Source of the DNA: Bradyrhizobium monzae
GTDB taxonomy: Bacteria; Pseudomonadota; Alphaproteobacteria; Rhizobiales; Xanthobacteraceae
Assembly (NCBI RefSeq): GCF_021458635.1
Contig: NZ_JAIRDQ010000002.1
Coordinates: 372,001-436,000 of the forward strand
Reading direction: 5' to 3'
DNA: 64,000 nucleotides
The notes under the pieces were generated by a model. The model was not told the DNA's origin. It searched no databases and was given only the letters and a program-made list of their open reading frames with translations. Each line of letters starts with the position of its first letter. Positions within the stretch are counted from its first letter, which is position 1. Positions 46,890-56,170 of this stretch are shown here, piece by piece. Both the position numbers and the translations under genes were made by a program.

Positions 46890-48005
46890 ATGAAGCTTGG
46901 ATTAGCTGCTGCATTCCTCGGCGCGACACTGCTGGCCGGCACCGCCTCGGCGGCGGACAAGAGATGGGACGGAGCGGATGACCTGCCTGTCAACCCGCTT
47001 GCCTGTTCGGCTGGCGAGGCCAACGCGGCGCCTACGGCCAAGCCTTATGACGGCGGCCGGCCAACCAATGCCGCCGACAAAGCCGGAAAACCGATCACGC
47101 TGGTCGACGTGCCGAAGCTGATCGGCATCGGCTATTTCAACGCAACGTCGAAAGGCATGCAGGACGCCGCCAAGGCGCTCGGCAATGTCACAGTGAAGAC
47201 CGACGGCCCGACCGAAGCCAAGATCGACGAGCAGATCAAGTTCATCGACAACTACATCACCAGCGGCGTCGACGGCATTTTGTTCGCGGCCAACGATCCG
47301 GTGGCTATCGCGCCGGTCCTGAAGAAGGCGCTGTCGAAGGGCATCCATGTCGTCGGCTATGACGCCAACGCGACGCCGGACGCCCGCGAATGGTTCGTCA
47401 ACCAGGCCGAGTTCAACGGCATCGCCAAGGCGATGATCGACTCGATGGCCAAGGAGGCCGGCGAGGACAAGAGCTTCGCGATCGTCACCTCGACCTTCAC
47501 GACGCCGAACCAGGCCCGCTGGATCGCCGAAATGTGGGCTTACGCGCAGAAGTGTCATCCCAAGTTGAAATGGCTCGAAACGGTCGAGGCGCAGGAGGAT
47601 AATAACCTGTCCTTCAACCAGGCAACGACGCTGATCAACAAGCATGGCGACAAGCTCGCTGGCCTGTTCGGCATGACTTCGGTCGCAACGCCTGCTTCGG
47701 CGGAAGCCGTGACCAAGGCCAAGCTCTGCGGCAAGGTGGCGGTGGTCGGCCTCGCCACGCCCAACGCGATGAAGCCATATGTCAATGCCGATTGCGTCAA
47801 GTCGGTCGTGCTGTGGAACCCGGTCGATCTCGGCTATGCCGCAACCTACGTGATGCGTGCCGTCGTCGACGGCAGCCTGAAACCCGGCGCAACCTCGGTG
47901 GACGCGGGCAAGCTCGGCAAGCTGAACGTGGTCAATGGCAGCGAGATCCTGCTTGGGTCGCCCTTCATCTTCACGAAGCAAAACATCAAGGACTTCGATT
48001 TCTGA
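46890..48005 (+). CDS. rhaS: Rhamnose ABC importer substrate-binding protein
   Basis: This 371-residue periplasmic sugar-binding protein starts at the ATG at 46890 with a Sec signal (MKLGLAAAFLGATLLAGTAS, then AADK). GGGAGGAAA provides a strong ribosome-binding site ten bases upstream. The type I fold shows GIGYFNATSKGMQDAAKALG, DEQIKFIDNYITSGVDGILF and GIHVVGYDANATPDAREWFV, as in RhaS and autoinducer-2-type sugar-binding proteins. A strong RBS is usual for binding proteins, which are needed in excess. Specificity is inferred from the locus. Confidence 0.9.
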   Translation: MKLGLAAAFLGATLLAGTASAADKRWDGADDLPVNPLACSAGEANAAPTAKPYDGGRPTNAADKAGKPITLVDVPKLIGIGYFNATSKGMQDAAKALGNVTVKTDGPTEAKIDEQIKFIDNYITSGVDGILFAANDPVAIAPVLKKALSKGIHVVGYDANATPDAREWFVNQAEFNGIAKAMIDSMAKEAGEDKSFAIVTSTFTTPNQARWIAEMWAYAQKCHPKLKWLETVEAQEDNNLSFNQATTLINKHGDKLAGLFGMTSVATPASAEAVTKAKLCGKVAVVGLATPNAMKPYVNADCVKSVVLWNPVDLGYAATYVMRAVVDGSLKPGATSVDAGKLGKLNVVNGSEILLGSPFIFTKQNIKDFDF

Positions 48006-48138
48006 TCCGGACTCGTCAACCGGCCGTTGAACGCGGTCGGGCGACGCACTTTTGGCCTCCGCTGTCATGGCCGCAACGAGCCGGCCGTGACACGGTGATG
48101 ATGTTGCTCGTCGAGATGTCCTTCTGCCTTGAGCTTTG

Positions 48139-49506
48139 ATGATGAGCCAGACGGTCGCAGTCCTTGACGTCGGCAAGACCAACGTAAAGCTTGCCTTGTT
48201 CGACGACGGCCGACGTCTCTGGGAAAAGTCGGCGCCCAACCGCATTCGGCCGGGCCCACCGTACCCGCACGAAGACGTTGAGAGCACGTGGAACTTCTTC
48301 CTCGATGCGCTTCGTGAAGCCGCACGCGCGCACCAGATCAGTGCGATCGTTCCGACCGCGCATGGCGCCGCCGGCGCCTTGATCGGCCAGAACGATCTCG
48401 CCGCTCCGGTCATGGACTACGAATTCACGGGCGTCGAAGTGATCGAGCCCGACTACGCCAGGCTGCGGCCATCCTTTTCAGAGAGCCTGTCGCCGAACCT
48501 GCCCGCCGGCCTCAATCTCGGTCGGCAGCTCGCCTATCAGAAGTGGCGCTGTCCGGACCTGTTCGCCGAAGCGAAGCATTTCGTCGGCTATCCGCAATAT
48601 TGGACCTGGCGCCTCACTGGCGCCGCTGTCTCCGAAGTCACCACCCTCGGAGCCCATACTGATCTTTGGGCGCCACGGCGGGGACAGGCCTCGGGCCTCG
48701 TCAAAGCTCTCGGCGTCGACCACTTGCTGCCGCCGCTAAGCCGCGCCTTCAATCCTCTCGGTCCGATTAAGCCAGAAATCGCCGCGCTCACCGGGATCGC
48801 GCCTGGAACGCCAGTCTTTTGCGGGATCCACGATTCCAACGCTTCACTTCTGCCCTACCTTGTCTCGCGCCAGGCGCCGTTCACCGTGTTGTCGACCGGA
48901 ACCTGGGTGATCCTGATGTGCGTGGGTCTTTCGCTCGATCAACTCGATGCTCGTGACGACACGCTTGCCAACGTCGATGCCCTGTGTCGACCGATCGCCT
49001 GCGGACGCTTCATGGGTGGACGCGAATACGCCGTCATCGCGGGCGGCGGCGGCAATCCTGATCCTGGCGGCATCGAGCGCATCATCGCCTCGGGCGCAAT
49101 GGCCCTCCCCTGCTTCTCCGGCCATGGTGGACCTTATGCGACGACCAAGGGTGTTATCCACGGCGAAGTCGCAACGCGCGATCGAACCGCGCTTGCGACG
49201 CTCTATTGCGCTTTGGTCAGCGATCTTATGCTGACACGGATGGGAGCAACTGGTGGAGATCTAGTCGTCGAAGGGACGTTCGCCAATAATCTTCCCTTCT
49301 GTCAGACTCTCGGCGCCCTACGACCGACGCAGCGTGTCTTTGCGGCGGAGGACGCAGCAGGCACGGCACGCGGCGCCGCAATGCTCGCGCAATGGCCCCC
49401 CTCTTACCAAATCGCGGAGCCGAACCTCGTCGATCCGGTTTCGATGACCGGCCTTGATTCTTATCGCAAGGCCTGGACGGCAGCAGTCGACATGATCGCA
49501 CGGTGA
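48139..49506 (+). CDS. rhaK: FGGY-family sugar kinase (rhamnose/rhamnulose kinase)
   Basis: This 455-residue cytosolic kinase phosphorylates the sugar in the rhamnose pathway. The phosphate 1 loop is AVLDVGKTNVKLALFDDG; PVFCGIHDSNASLLPYLVSR is the second nucleotide loop; VLSTGTWVILMCVGLSLDQL the adenosine motif; and LVVEGTFANNLPFCQTLGAL the C-terminal FGGY signature region. In Rhizobium leguminosarum the equivalent RhaK is also needed for transport. It lies 133 bases after rhaS and ends the operon. Start could be either of two adjacent ATG codons, or TTG at 48136. Confidence 0.9.
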   Translation: MMSQTVAVLDVGKTNVKLALFDDGRRLWEKSAPNRIRPGPPYPHEDVESTWNFFLDALREAARAHQISAIVPTAHGAAGALIGQNDLAAPVMDYEFTGVEVIEPDYARLRPSFSESLSPNLPAGLNLGRQLAYQKWRCPDLFAEAKHFVGYPQYWTWRLTGAAVSEVTTLGAHTDLWAPRRGQASGLVKALGVDHLLPPLSRAFNPLGPIKPEIAALTGIAPGTPVFCGIHDSNASLLPYLVSRQAPFTVLSTGTWVILMCVGLSLDQLDARDDTLANVDALCRPIACGRFMGGREYAVIAGGGGNPDPGGIERIIASGAMALPCFSGHGGPYATTKGVIHGEVATRDRTALATLYCALVSDLMLTRMGATGGDLVVEGTFANNLPFCQTLGALRPTQRVFAAEDAAGTARGAAMLAQWPPSYQIAEPNLVDPVSMTGLDSYRKAWTAAVDMIAR

Positions 49507-49879
49507 GCCGGACACCGAACGGGCGATCAATCTCAACGCGTCAACATCCCTCAATCCAGCTTTGGGTGAACAGGAGGGCGTTCCTTCCATCGATCATTTG
49601 AAGCGACTGCGCCCATCCGCCGCCTGAATATGAGTCCAAACGCAGGCGGCCTCTATGCAACAAGCGCTGGCAAAGCTTTCTGCCAATCTCTTGCAGCGGG
49701 GCAGGCTCGTCTTTTCCGCCTAGTCCATTGGGGGCACGAACAGAATCCGGCCAAATGACGACCAACATGAACAGCGGCCATGAACAGAGTTTGGCTGGCT
49801 GAGAACAAATTCGGACAGTGCGGAAATTCGACCTAAGACACAAAGGGTTAAGTACGGACAGGTCAGGACAGCCCATAGG
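49507..49879. other. Gap downstream of rhaK, nothing recognised
   Basis: No recognisable protein, RNA or strong hairpin is seen. A 111-codon minus-strand open frame (49541-49876) lacks any known motif and was not called. Confidence 0.5.
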
Positions 49880-50808
49880 AACGGATCGTGGCCTTGGACG
49901 TGCAGATGAAAGACACGTTGCAATTGCAAAGGTGGCCGACGCCGACGATGGCGCGAAAGGACCCTGGCTGCTGCAGTGAGCCGGGTGCCTCCGGTCTCAT
50001 CCCGTGTGGAAATGAGGGGCCGCCAACCACTGATCCTCCGGCGTTTACCGTCAGCGACGTGCTGCTGATGGTCAGTGTCGGAACCTCGGGCCCCTTGTCT
50101 TCATCCACCGCCAAGGCGCGGGTCGCGGTCGGCGCCGCATTTGGCAGTGACGGTGTACTTTCCATCAGCCAAGGCGAGGGCCTGCGCGCTCGGCATCAGT
50201 CGTTGTGCCCCTGAGGATGAAACCCTGAGAGGCTTCCGTAGCGTTGACATTGTCGTTGCCCGCTATGGTGCTGATCGTGATCGTCGGCGCCGTCGTATCG
50301 ATCTGCGGGGGTGCCGGCGGGATTGTAGTTGGTCGCGCCGGACAGGCTGGCGGCATTGCCGCTGCCATCGGTGACGGCCGCGCCATTGAGGTTGAGCGAC
50401 GAGACGACGAGATCGGCGGTGTTCTGGCCTGCCGCCACCACGTGGTTGAAGGTGAGCGCGGCGCCGCCCGAGCCACCAACGTAGGTGCCACCGTCGTTGA
50501 GGGCGAGCGTCGGCGCGGAAACAGCAGCTGCGTTTCCGAACACTTGAACAGGCGCCGCTACCGCCGCTAGGTTCGGGTCGGTACGACGCGAGGATCGTGC
50601 TCAGAAGATTATAGTGGTTGTAGGTTGTGTCGTGGTTTCCCGGGAGGACACTGGCACCGTACAATAGAGTTGGAATCTGATTAGAATCTTCGTCGTCATC
50701 GTTTTCGACCCAAAGGGAGTACTCCCCATCAGATCCGGGTGTTGGCCGCACATTCGCTGCGTTGCCGGCGGCGTCGGCGACCGCGAGACACTGTGATGCA
50801 AGGGACAT
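49880..50808 (-). pseudogene. Decayed Ig-like/VCBS repeat protein with phosphoesterase-like piece
   Basis: Three frames on the minus strand carry consecutive pieces of one protein. From 50808 down: NQIPTLLYGASVLPGNHDTT followed by YNHYNLLSTILASY, like the C-terminus of the PF04185 phosphoesterases. A shifted frame follows with DPNLAAVAAPVQVFGN, SAPTLALNDGGTYVGGSGGA, then TADLVVSSLNLNGAAVTDGS and NAASLSGATNYNPAGT. Another shifted frame reads IDTTAPTITISTIAGNDNVN and then ATEASQGFILRGTT. Further on is TLTISSTSLTVNAGGSV. These are Ca-dependent adhesin/RTX-style Ig repeats. At least two frameshifts and missing ends mark it as a relic. Confidence 0.65.
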
Positions 50809-50814
50809 TCGCCT

Positions 50815-52641
50815 CTATTCGACCGTCACGGATTTGGCGAGATTGCGCGGCTGGTCCACATCGGTGCCCATGATCACGGCCGTATGATAGGCGAGCAACT
50901 GGATTGGAACGGCGTAGACGATCGGCGCGAAGGTCGGCACCATGTCCGGCAGCAATATCGTGGCTTCGGGCTCGACGGCCGCCTCCGCCGCTCCCCTGGC
51001 ATCCGTCATCAGAATGATCCTGCCCCCGCGCGCGGCGACCTCTTGCATGTTCGACACGGTCTTTTCGAACACACTGTCGAAGGGCGCGATGACCACGACA
51101 GGCATGTTCTCATCGATCAGGGCAATCGGGCCGTGTTTCAGTTCGCCTGCGGCATAGCCTTCGGCGTGGATGTAGGAGATCTCTTTCAGCTTCAGCGCAC
51201 CCTCGAGCGCCAGCGGATAGCTGGTGCCGCGGCCAAGATAAAGCACGTCCCGCGTTTTCGCGATGGTGCGAGCCAGCTTCTCGATCTGCGGTTCGCTGGC
51301 AAGAGCTGCCGCCATCAAACGCGGCACTTCGATCAGCTCTCTGACCAGCCCCCTCTCCTCGCTCGCGGAGATCTCGCCGCGCGCTGCACCCGCCGCGACA
51401 GCGAAGGCGGCGAGCGCCGTCAGTTGACATGTGAAAGCCTTGGTGGAAGCGACGCCGATTTCCGGACCAGCCAACGTCGGCAGCACTGTTTCGCTCTCGC
51501 GCGCAATGGTGGACGTCGGCACGTTCACGACAGAGACGGTGTGCGCCCCTTTGTCCCTGGCATGGCGAAGTGCAGCCAGCGTGTCGGCGGTTTCGCCGGA
51601 TTGCGAGATGAAGATCGCGAGGTCGCCCTTGCGGATTGGCGCTTCGCGATAGCGGAATTCGGAGGCAATATCGACATCAACCGGGATATGTGCCAGCTGT
51701 TCGATCCAGTACTTCGCGATGGCGCCAGCATAGCTTGCGGTGCCGCAAGCCGTAATCGTCGCACGCCTCACGTCGCTGAAGTGGAACGGCAGCTTGATCG
51801 GCAACGCCGCCCGCTCGGCTCTCATATCGACATAGTGGGCGAGCGTGCGGCCGACCACGTCCGGCTGCTCGCAAATCTCCTTTGCCATAAAATGGCGATA
51901 GTTGGCCTTGTCGGCGACGAACGACGCCCCACCCGTTTTCAATACCTCGCGGGCAACAATCGCGCCATTCGCGTCCCTGATCACCCCCTTCTCACGCGAC
52001 AACACCACGCAGTCACCGTCCTCGAGGTAGCTGATGCCATCGGCAAAGGGAGCGAGCGCAATCGCATCGGAACCGAGATAGGTCTCGCCGTTGCCATAGC
52101 CCACCGCCAGAGGCGAACCCTTGCGTGCTCCAATCAGAAGGTCGCGATATCCGTTGAAAAGGAACACCAACGCAAAGGCGCCACGCAGCTGCGGCAACGA
52201 CGCCCACACGGCTTCCTGAGGCGAGTAGCCCATCAGCAGATATGAATGAACGAGATGTACGACGACTTCCGTATCCGTATCGCTAGCGAAGGTGGCGCCC
52301 TTCTGCTCCAGTTCCTGGCGCAGTTTCCGGAAATTCTCGATGATGCCATTGTGCACCACGGCGACACGCTCGGTCGCATGTGGATGGGCATTGTGCTCCG
52401 TCGGCCTGCCGTGCGTGGCCCAGCGCGTGTGCCCGATTCCGGCATCACCGCCCAGTGGCTCGGCGAGCAGGCGCGCTTCCAGGTTCCTCAGCTTGCCTTC
52501 GGCTCGGCGGCGTTCGAGACGACCGTCATCGAGAGTTGCCACGCCCGTCGAGTCATACCCACGATATTCGAGCCGCCTGAGTGAATCGACCAAACGATCT
52601 GAAACCGCAGTTCGCCCCAGAATGCCGATGATTCCGCACAC
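50815..52641 (-). CDS. glmS: Glutamine-fructose-6-phosphate aminotransferase (isomerizing)
   Basis: This enzyme makes glucosamine-6-phosphate from fructose-6-phosphate and glutamine for cell-wall synthesis. It is a full 608 residues. The N-terminal glutaminase (about 1-230) starts with Met then the nucleophile Cys (MCGIIGILGR), followed by RLEYRGYDSTGVATL and GIGHTRWATHGRPTEHNAHP. Two SIS isomerase domains follow (about 285-600), with ITACGTASYAGAIAKYWIEQ, ISQSGETADTLAALRHARDK and YLGRGTSYPLALEGALKLKE. It stands alone and opposes nagB biochemically, 18 kb away. No riboswitch is expected or seen. Confidence 0.97.
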   Translation of the reverse strand: MCGIIGILGRTAVSDRLVDSLRRLEYRGYDSTGVATLDDGRLERRRAEGKLRNLEARLLAEPLGGDAGIGHTRWATHGRPTEHNAHPHATERVAVVHNGIIENFRKLRQELEQKGATFASDTDTEVVVHLVHSYLLMGYSPQEAVWASLPQLRGAFALVFLFNGYRDLLIGARKGSPLAVGYGNGETYLGSDAIALAPFADGISYLEDGDCVVLSREKGVIRDANGAIVAREVLKTGGASFVADKANYRHFMAKEICEQPDVVGRTLAHYVDMRAERAALPIKLPFHFSDVRRATITACGTASYAGAIAKYWIEQLAHIPVDVDIASEFRYREAPIRKGDLAIFISQSGETADTLAALRHARDKGAHTVSVVNVPTSTIARESETVLPTLAGPEIGVASTKAFTCQLTALAAFAVAAGAARGEISASEERGLVRELIEVPRLMAAALASEPQIEKLARTIAKTRDVLYLGRGTSYPLALEGALKLKEISYIHAEGYAAGELKHGPIALIDENMPVVVIAPFDSVFEKTVSNMQEVAARGGRIILMTDARGAAEAAVEPEATILLPDMVPTFAPIVYAVPIQLLAYHTAVIMGTDVDQPRNLAKSVTVE

Positions 52642-53163
52642 GGTCAGATCTCCCAGCTCGCCGACAATCCAGAAACTGCACGCGCAGAATGGTGATCACG
52701 CTCAATACACCGCTATTGCACAATTGAGATCGTCGAATCGGGGGAGCGCTCGCAGCAACCGCGGGTTACTCCGTCGGAGCTGCGCTCCCGCGCACGCCCC
52801 CGAACAACTCGATCGTCGTCGCCGGAAGAGCATGCGCGAACGCCAGAGGGCGGATCAATTGGCCGGACTATCTACCGGCGCCGGTGCTCTCGAATCTGAG
52901 AGATCGCGGCCCCGGCGGGGGGCTAATTCGCAGGGGAGCCGGGGCCGCTGAACACGCCGCAGTGGGCAGAGACGGCGCAACCCGACCTTCAGTCCGCAAG
53001 AAGCAACTGTCCATGTCAACCAAGAGGATCTCGGGAGACCTTGAGGTACCCACCAATGATCATGGACGTGAAACGGCACCTTGTCGTAGGTCCATTCCGG
53101 GACGCCATTGCTACACCAGTTCTGGTTGGACCCCAGGGATGCAACCGTTTTACGGAAGCGCCG
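52642..53163. other. Upstream region of glmS and of a DUF6894 gene, no gene recognised
   Basis: This 522-base divergent gap presumably holds promoters for glmS and for the small gene at 53164. Short open frames on both strands show no family likeness. No clear hairpin or promoter hexamer pair was found. Confidence 0.5.
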
Positions 53164-53400
53164 ATGCCTCGCTATTTCTTTCATGTTCACGATGGCGGCT
53201 CAGTGCCCGATGACCTCGGGGTGAACTTGCCGGACATCGACGCCGCGAGAACGGCGGCCATTGAGTTGAGCTGCGAGATTCTCAGCAGCGAGCTCATTGG
53301 GCCATTCCAGGACCACCCGTCCTGGCGGATTGAGGTGAGCAACAGCCCCGAACTATCCAGTCTGCCCTTGTTCACACTTCACTTCTCGGTCACGCAATAG
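53164..53400 (+). CDS. DUF6894 family small protein (copy 1)
   Basis: This 78-residue protein starts at the ATG at 53164 (MPRYFFHVHDGGSVPDDLGV). YFFHVHDG, then a D-x-x-G-x-x-LPDIDAARTAA block and a C-terminal WRIEV strand, mark the DUF6894 family, which is abundant in Bradyrhizobium and related Rhizobiales. The function is unknown. It is paralogous to the gene at 58213. A cupin gene on the opposite strand lies downstream of both copies, so the pair looks like a duplicated module. Relics of regulators separate this copy from its cupin. Confidence 0.8.
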   Translation: MPRYFFHVHDGGSVPDDLGVNLPDIDAARTAAIELSCEILSSELIGPFQDHPSWRIEVSNSPELSSLPLFTLHFSVTQ

Positions 53401-53427
53401 CCTGCAGTGACCGCCGGCTCGCCAAGC

Positions 53428-53522
53428 GTTCGAGAGTCCTTCCGAGACCAGCCGAATGATCTGGCGCTCTCGATCCGTCAGCACAGTCAGAGCATTGTCC
53501 GAATTCGCCGCCGCAGGCTAAT
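53428..53522 (-). pseudogene. Relic of a LuxR-type HTH regulator (N-terminal half of the HTH)
   Basis: The minus strand reads ANSDNALTVLTDRERQIIRL then VSEGLSN, the opening of a LuxR/NarL DNA-binding domain. The reading then departs from the family (AWRAGGHCR), and an in-frame stop lies just upstream. Only about 30 codons survive. Confidence 0.6.
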
Positions 53523-53654
53523 GGACGGTTCGATTTTCGTACCCTCAGCGTTCTTCAGCTAAAGGTGCGGGCCGCACGTCCTAGGCGGGCCGCGGCCCCA
53601 TTCATCCACTGTCCGAACGAGAGAGCTGGTCGCGAGGCCGGTCGCGACATTTCA

Positions 53655-53857
53655 TTCACTGAGACAGGCGAGCCCCAAGCCCTTCCGGGACGCGATCCCG
53701 TGCTTCCTAGGCGATTGACCAGAAGGACTGGCAGCCCGCGCTCGAGACTATATCAGACGAGTTCGTCGTGCTGCGATAGGGTAGCCAGAATGAGACCGTC
53801 GACACGCTGGTTAAGCAGCTTCTCGACCAACGAAATCTGCGGCCGGCGTTCTTCACC
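53655..53857 (-). pseudogene. Relic of a LacI-family regulator
   Basis: The minus strand reads GEERRPQISLVEKLLNQRVD followed by GLILATLSQHDELV, a TGA stop at 53755-53753, then YSLERGLPVLLVNRLG. This matches the effector-binding domain of LacI-type repressors (the RVDGLIL and GLPVVLVNR blocks). The DNA-binding domain and the rest of the effector domain are missing and there is an in-frame stop. Confidence 0.6.
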
Positions 53858-53889
53858 CACGCGATACGTATGAGCCGGACATGGGCTCG

Positions 53890-54177
53890 CCGGATGCATT
53901 TTACGAATCTGCCTCTCAGCGCCTTGCGGGCTCTATCCAGGAATTCCAGGACCGAGGGCGCTACGTCCTCAATCTCCACGAAGCGACGGCGCAGCTCATC
54001 GGCGATGTCCGTGGTCACATCGCGCGACCAACCCTCTGCAATGTTAAAAGCCACGATACGAGCGGGACGTTCATAATGGCCTTCCATCAGATGTCGCATC
54101 AGCGTTGCATGATCGGTGTCCTCTTCGGCTGTTTCGCACCAGGCGCGCCCGAGGCGGCCGTCAAAGTCCTCAAGCAC
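53890..54177 (-). CDS. Conserved-looking hypothetical protein, possibly truncated
   Basis: The minus strand encodes MLEDFDGRLGRAWCETAEED (GTG start at 54177), then TLMRHLMEGHYERPARIVAF and NIAEGWSRDVTTDIADELRR. It has the look of a small Rhizobiales hypothetical family with a LEDFG...GRAWRET and FNTAEGWSRDV pattern, which I recall but cannot name. The open frame continues to 53707, but the last 60 residues lie across the LacI relic in another frame and are unlikely to be genuine. The frame is also open upstream of the GTG, so the true start may be lost. Confidence 0.4.
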
Positions 54178-54409
54178 AAGGTCGGAAAACCGCAGAGCCG
54201 CTGACCTAACGCCCCTTTCCCCCAGCCCACTCGCCGAAAGCGCTCACAAATCCGATGGCTACCGGCCGTTATGGCGCTTCCCTCCAGTTTGAAGCGCGCA
54301 AGCTATTCCTGGCCGTACCTGTCCTTGTGAATTACATCACGCCGCTCGCTCGATGCTCATCACACTTCGTGCAGGGTCCTCTACAGCGCGGGGCTACTTC
54401 TTGGGCCCC

Positions 54410-54931
54410 TCAAGTAAGACGTGATGACAGAGGTGTCCGTGTGATCAGGGACTTGAGCTTGTTGGCTACTCGGATAGCGAAGCCCAACGGGAATGGATTG
54501 GTCAGGCGGCAGAAGGCGACCTTCTTCACGTCATCTTCGACCTGCCACTTAGCGCGCGTACCGGCGCGAAACAAGATCACGTCACCAGCACCGTAGCGCT
54601 TCGGCAGTGCGCCATCGTTCTCCACCACGATCGATCCTTCGAGGATCACCACCGTCTCGTCGAAATTATAGTGCCAGTTGAACTTGCCCCGGGTGCAGAA
54701 CCAGATCAGGGTCCAAGCGGTCTTGCATGTGCTCGTCGACAGAAGGCGCGAGCGGGCTTCCGGGTTGCCTTCGATGATCCAGGAAGGATCGATCGGCGAA
54801 GGTTCTAGATCATTCACCTTGGAATGTACCGCTTCAGTAAGCGCAAGCATTTTGGCCCCCGGCTGAATATCAATCTGCACGGCTTCGAAAATCCCGGTGG
54901 CGCTCGTTGCCGACTTTCCCGGGACCTGCAT
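54410..54931 (-). CDS. Cupin-domain protein (copy 1)
   Basis: This is a small single-domain cupin of 173 residues from the ATG at 54931; an ATG at 54850 would give 146. EPSPIDPSWIIEGNPEARSR leads into the barrel, GKFNWHYNFDETVVILEGSI carries the His and Glu of cupin motif 1, and GAGDVILFRAGTRAKWQVED is motif 2, with its His replaced by Lys/Trp. It resembles the DUF861/EutQ-like cupins. The C-terminal tail has a basic amphipathic segment. It is a paralogue of 58904-59368. Ligand and function are unknown. Confidence 0.78.
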   Translation of the reverse strand: MQVPGKSATSATGIFEAVQIDIQPGAKMLALTEAVHSKVNDLEPSPIDPSWIIEGNPEARSRLLSTSTCKTAWTLIWFCTRGKFNWHYNFDETVVILEGSIVVENDGALPKRYGAGDVILFRAGTRAKWQVEDDVKKVAFCRLTNPFPLGFAIRVANKLKSLITRTPLSSRLT

Positions 54932-55335
54932 AATCCGGTTGCCAGCTGAGCGCGTGAAGATGCCACTTTGCCGCAAGCCCCCGTTCGCTGGCCCCCATTG
55001 CGGGGTACCTCGTGGGATGGGCCTGATCCACCTCCTGCAATCGTTTCTGCCACTCGCTTGCGGCGCCGTGCGGCATTCTGCCCAGGCCGCCGCTTTCGGG
55101 CCGCGGACTCTCAGCGGATGCGCCACCAGACAGAAGCGTAAGGGTTCCTTGCGTAGTTTCTCCGGCCACCGAACATAGTTCCGCCTCGCCGGCTGGGTTA
55201 AAAACGCAGGGACATTCAAGGATGCATCATAAGAGACAAACGATTTGACGTGCAGGCCGCATGCTCATCCCCACGAAGCTTCGCAGCTTGCCGTAGCGCA
55301 GCTGCGGTCGCATCGCGTTTGATACGGAGCCTCTA
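54932..55335. other. Gap between cupin gene and coiled-coil membrane protein gene
   Basis: The frame of the cupin stays open up to 55219, but its upstream part has no family likeness and is rich in Arg and Pro. No RNA, repeat or promoter could be supported. Confidence 0.45.
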
Positions 55336-56112
55336 ATGGATTCCACGCTGGACGACAAACTTACGGAAGGGCCGTTTGCGAGCTTGGAGGAACAGCTTTC
55401 GAACCTCGCGCGCGACGCGAGGGTCCATCCGCGGGACCCGCAGACCGGTATTGAGACGCTTGGTCGTCCACTGCCTACGATTCGTTATTTTTCGGATTGG
55501 CGCTACCTGGCTTTCGTCGGCTCTCTATTGGCGGCATCCATCGGTTTTGCTGCCTGGTGGTGGTCGTCCTCCGTATATACGGAAACCATCGCCCCGTCAG
55601 ACCCAGCACCTCTGACACAGGCCGCGCCGACTGCGATCGCCCAGTCGTCCGATTTTGCGCAACAGCTTCAATCGATGGCGCATGATCTCGCTACCTTGAG
55701 GGAAACGGTCGCACAGCTCGAGATGAGGCAGGGACAATTAGTCCGCGACAATGAAAATGTCGCAAACCAACTCAAGGCGAGCCAGGCAGAAATAGCTCGC
55801 AACAACGATATCATCGACCAGATCAGGGCGACTCAAATACGGGCCGCGCGCGAAAGCGAAACGGTTGCCGAGCGGCTCAACGCAAGCCAGGAACAACTGG
55901 CCCGAGTCATCGCCAACGCTTCGGAGCCAAAGTTGATCCCCGAAGAGCCGAAGGTGAGCCCCGAGGAGCCAAAGGTGACGTCCGAAATACCACTGCCGCG
56001 ACCGCGCCAGCCGACCAACATTGCTCAGACACACAATTCGGCACCACCCCCAGCGCGGCCGCAAGCCAAAAAGCCGCAACCAGCACTGGGATGGCCATGG
56101 TCCGCACGCTAG
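55336..56112 (+). CDS. Single-pass membrane protein with coiled coil and Pro-rich tail
   Basis: This 258-residue protein is not a named family. About 52 cytoplasmic residues precede one membrane helix (about 56-74, LAFVGSLLAASIGFAAWWW). A coiled coil (about 100-195) follows with Gln-, Asn- and Glu-rich heptads, such as FAQQLQSMAHDLATLRETVA. The tail (about 196-258) has three EEPKV-type repeats and a Pro/Arg-rich end, PPPARPQAKKPQPA. The layout is that of an envelope-anchored protein with the coiled coil outside. The next gene has a similar plan and lies 58 bases downstream. Confidence 0.75.
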   Translation: MDSTLDDKLTEGPFASLEEQLSNLARDARVHPRDPQTGIETLGRPLPTIRYFSDWRYLAFVGSLLAASIGFAAWWWSSSVYTETIAPSDPAPLTQAAPTAIAQSSDFAQQLQSMAHDLATLRETVAQLEMRQGQLVRDNENVANQLKASQAEIARNNDIIDQIRATQIRAARESETVAERLNASQEQLARVIANASEPKLIPEEPKVSPEEPKVTSEIPLPRPRQPTNIAQTHNSAPPPARPQAKKPQPALGWPWSAR

Positions 56113-56170
56113 GGCGTACCCGCTTTCCGCGCGCCTGATGCTGTCGTGAGAGGCGTTCTCTGGGCGCGAG

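Noticed and set aside
49541..49876. 111-codon minus-strand open frame downstream of rhaK
   Set aside because: No motif, signal or ribosome-binding site was seen; coding capacity cannot be supported.
50815..53163. Possible glmS riboswitch/ribozyme upstream of glmS
   Set aside because: The glmS ribozyme is known from Gram-positive bacteria; nothing resembling its conserved core was seen.
55921..55985. Repeated GAGCCGAAGGTG-like units, considered as a tandem DNA repeat or CRISPR-like array
   Set aside because: They are in-frame repeats of three EEPKV-type units within the coiled-coil protein gene, without spacers.
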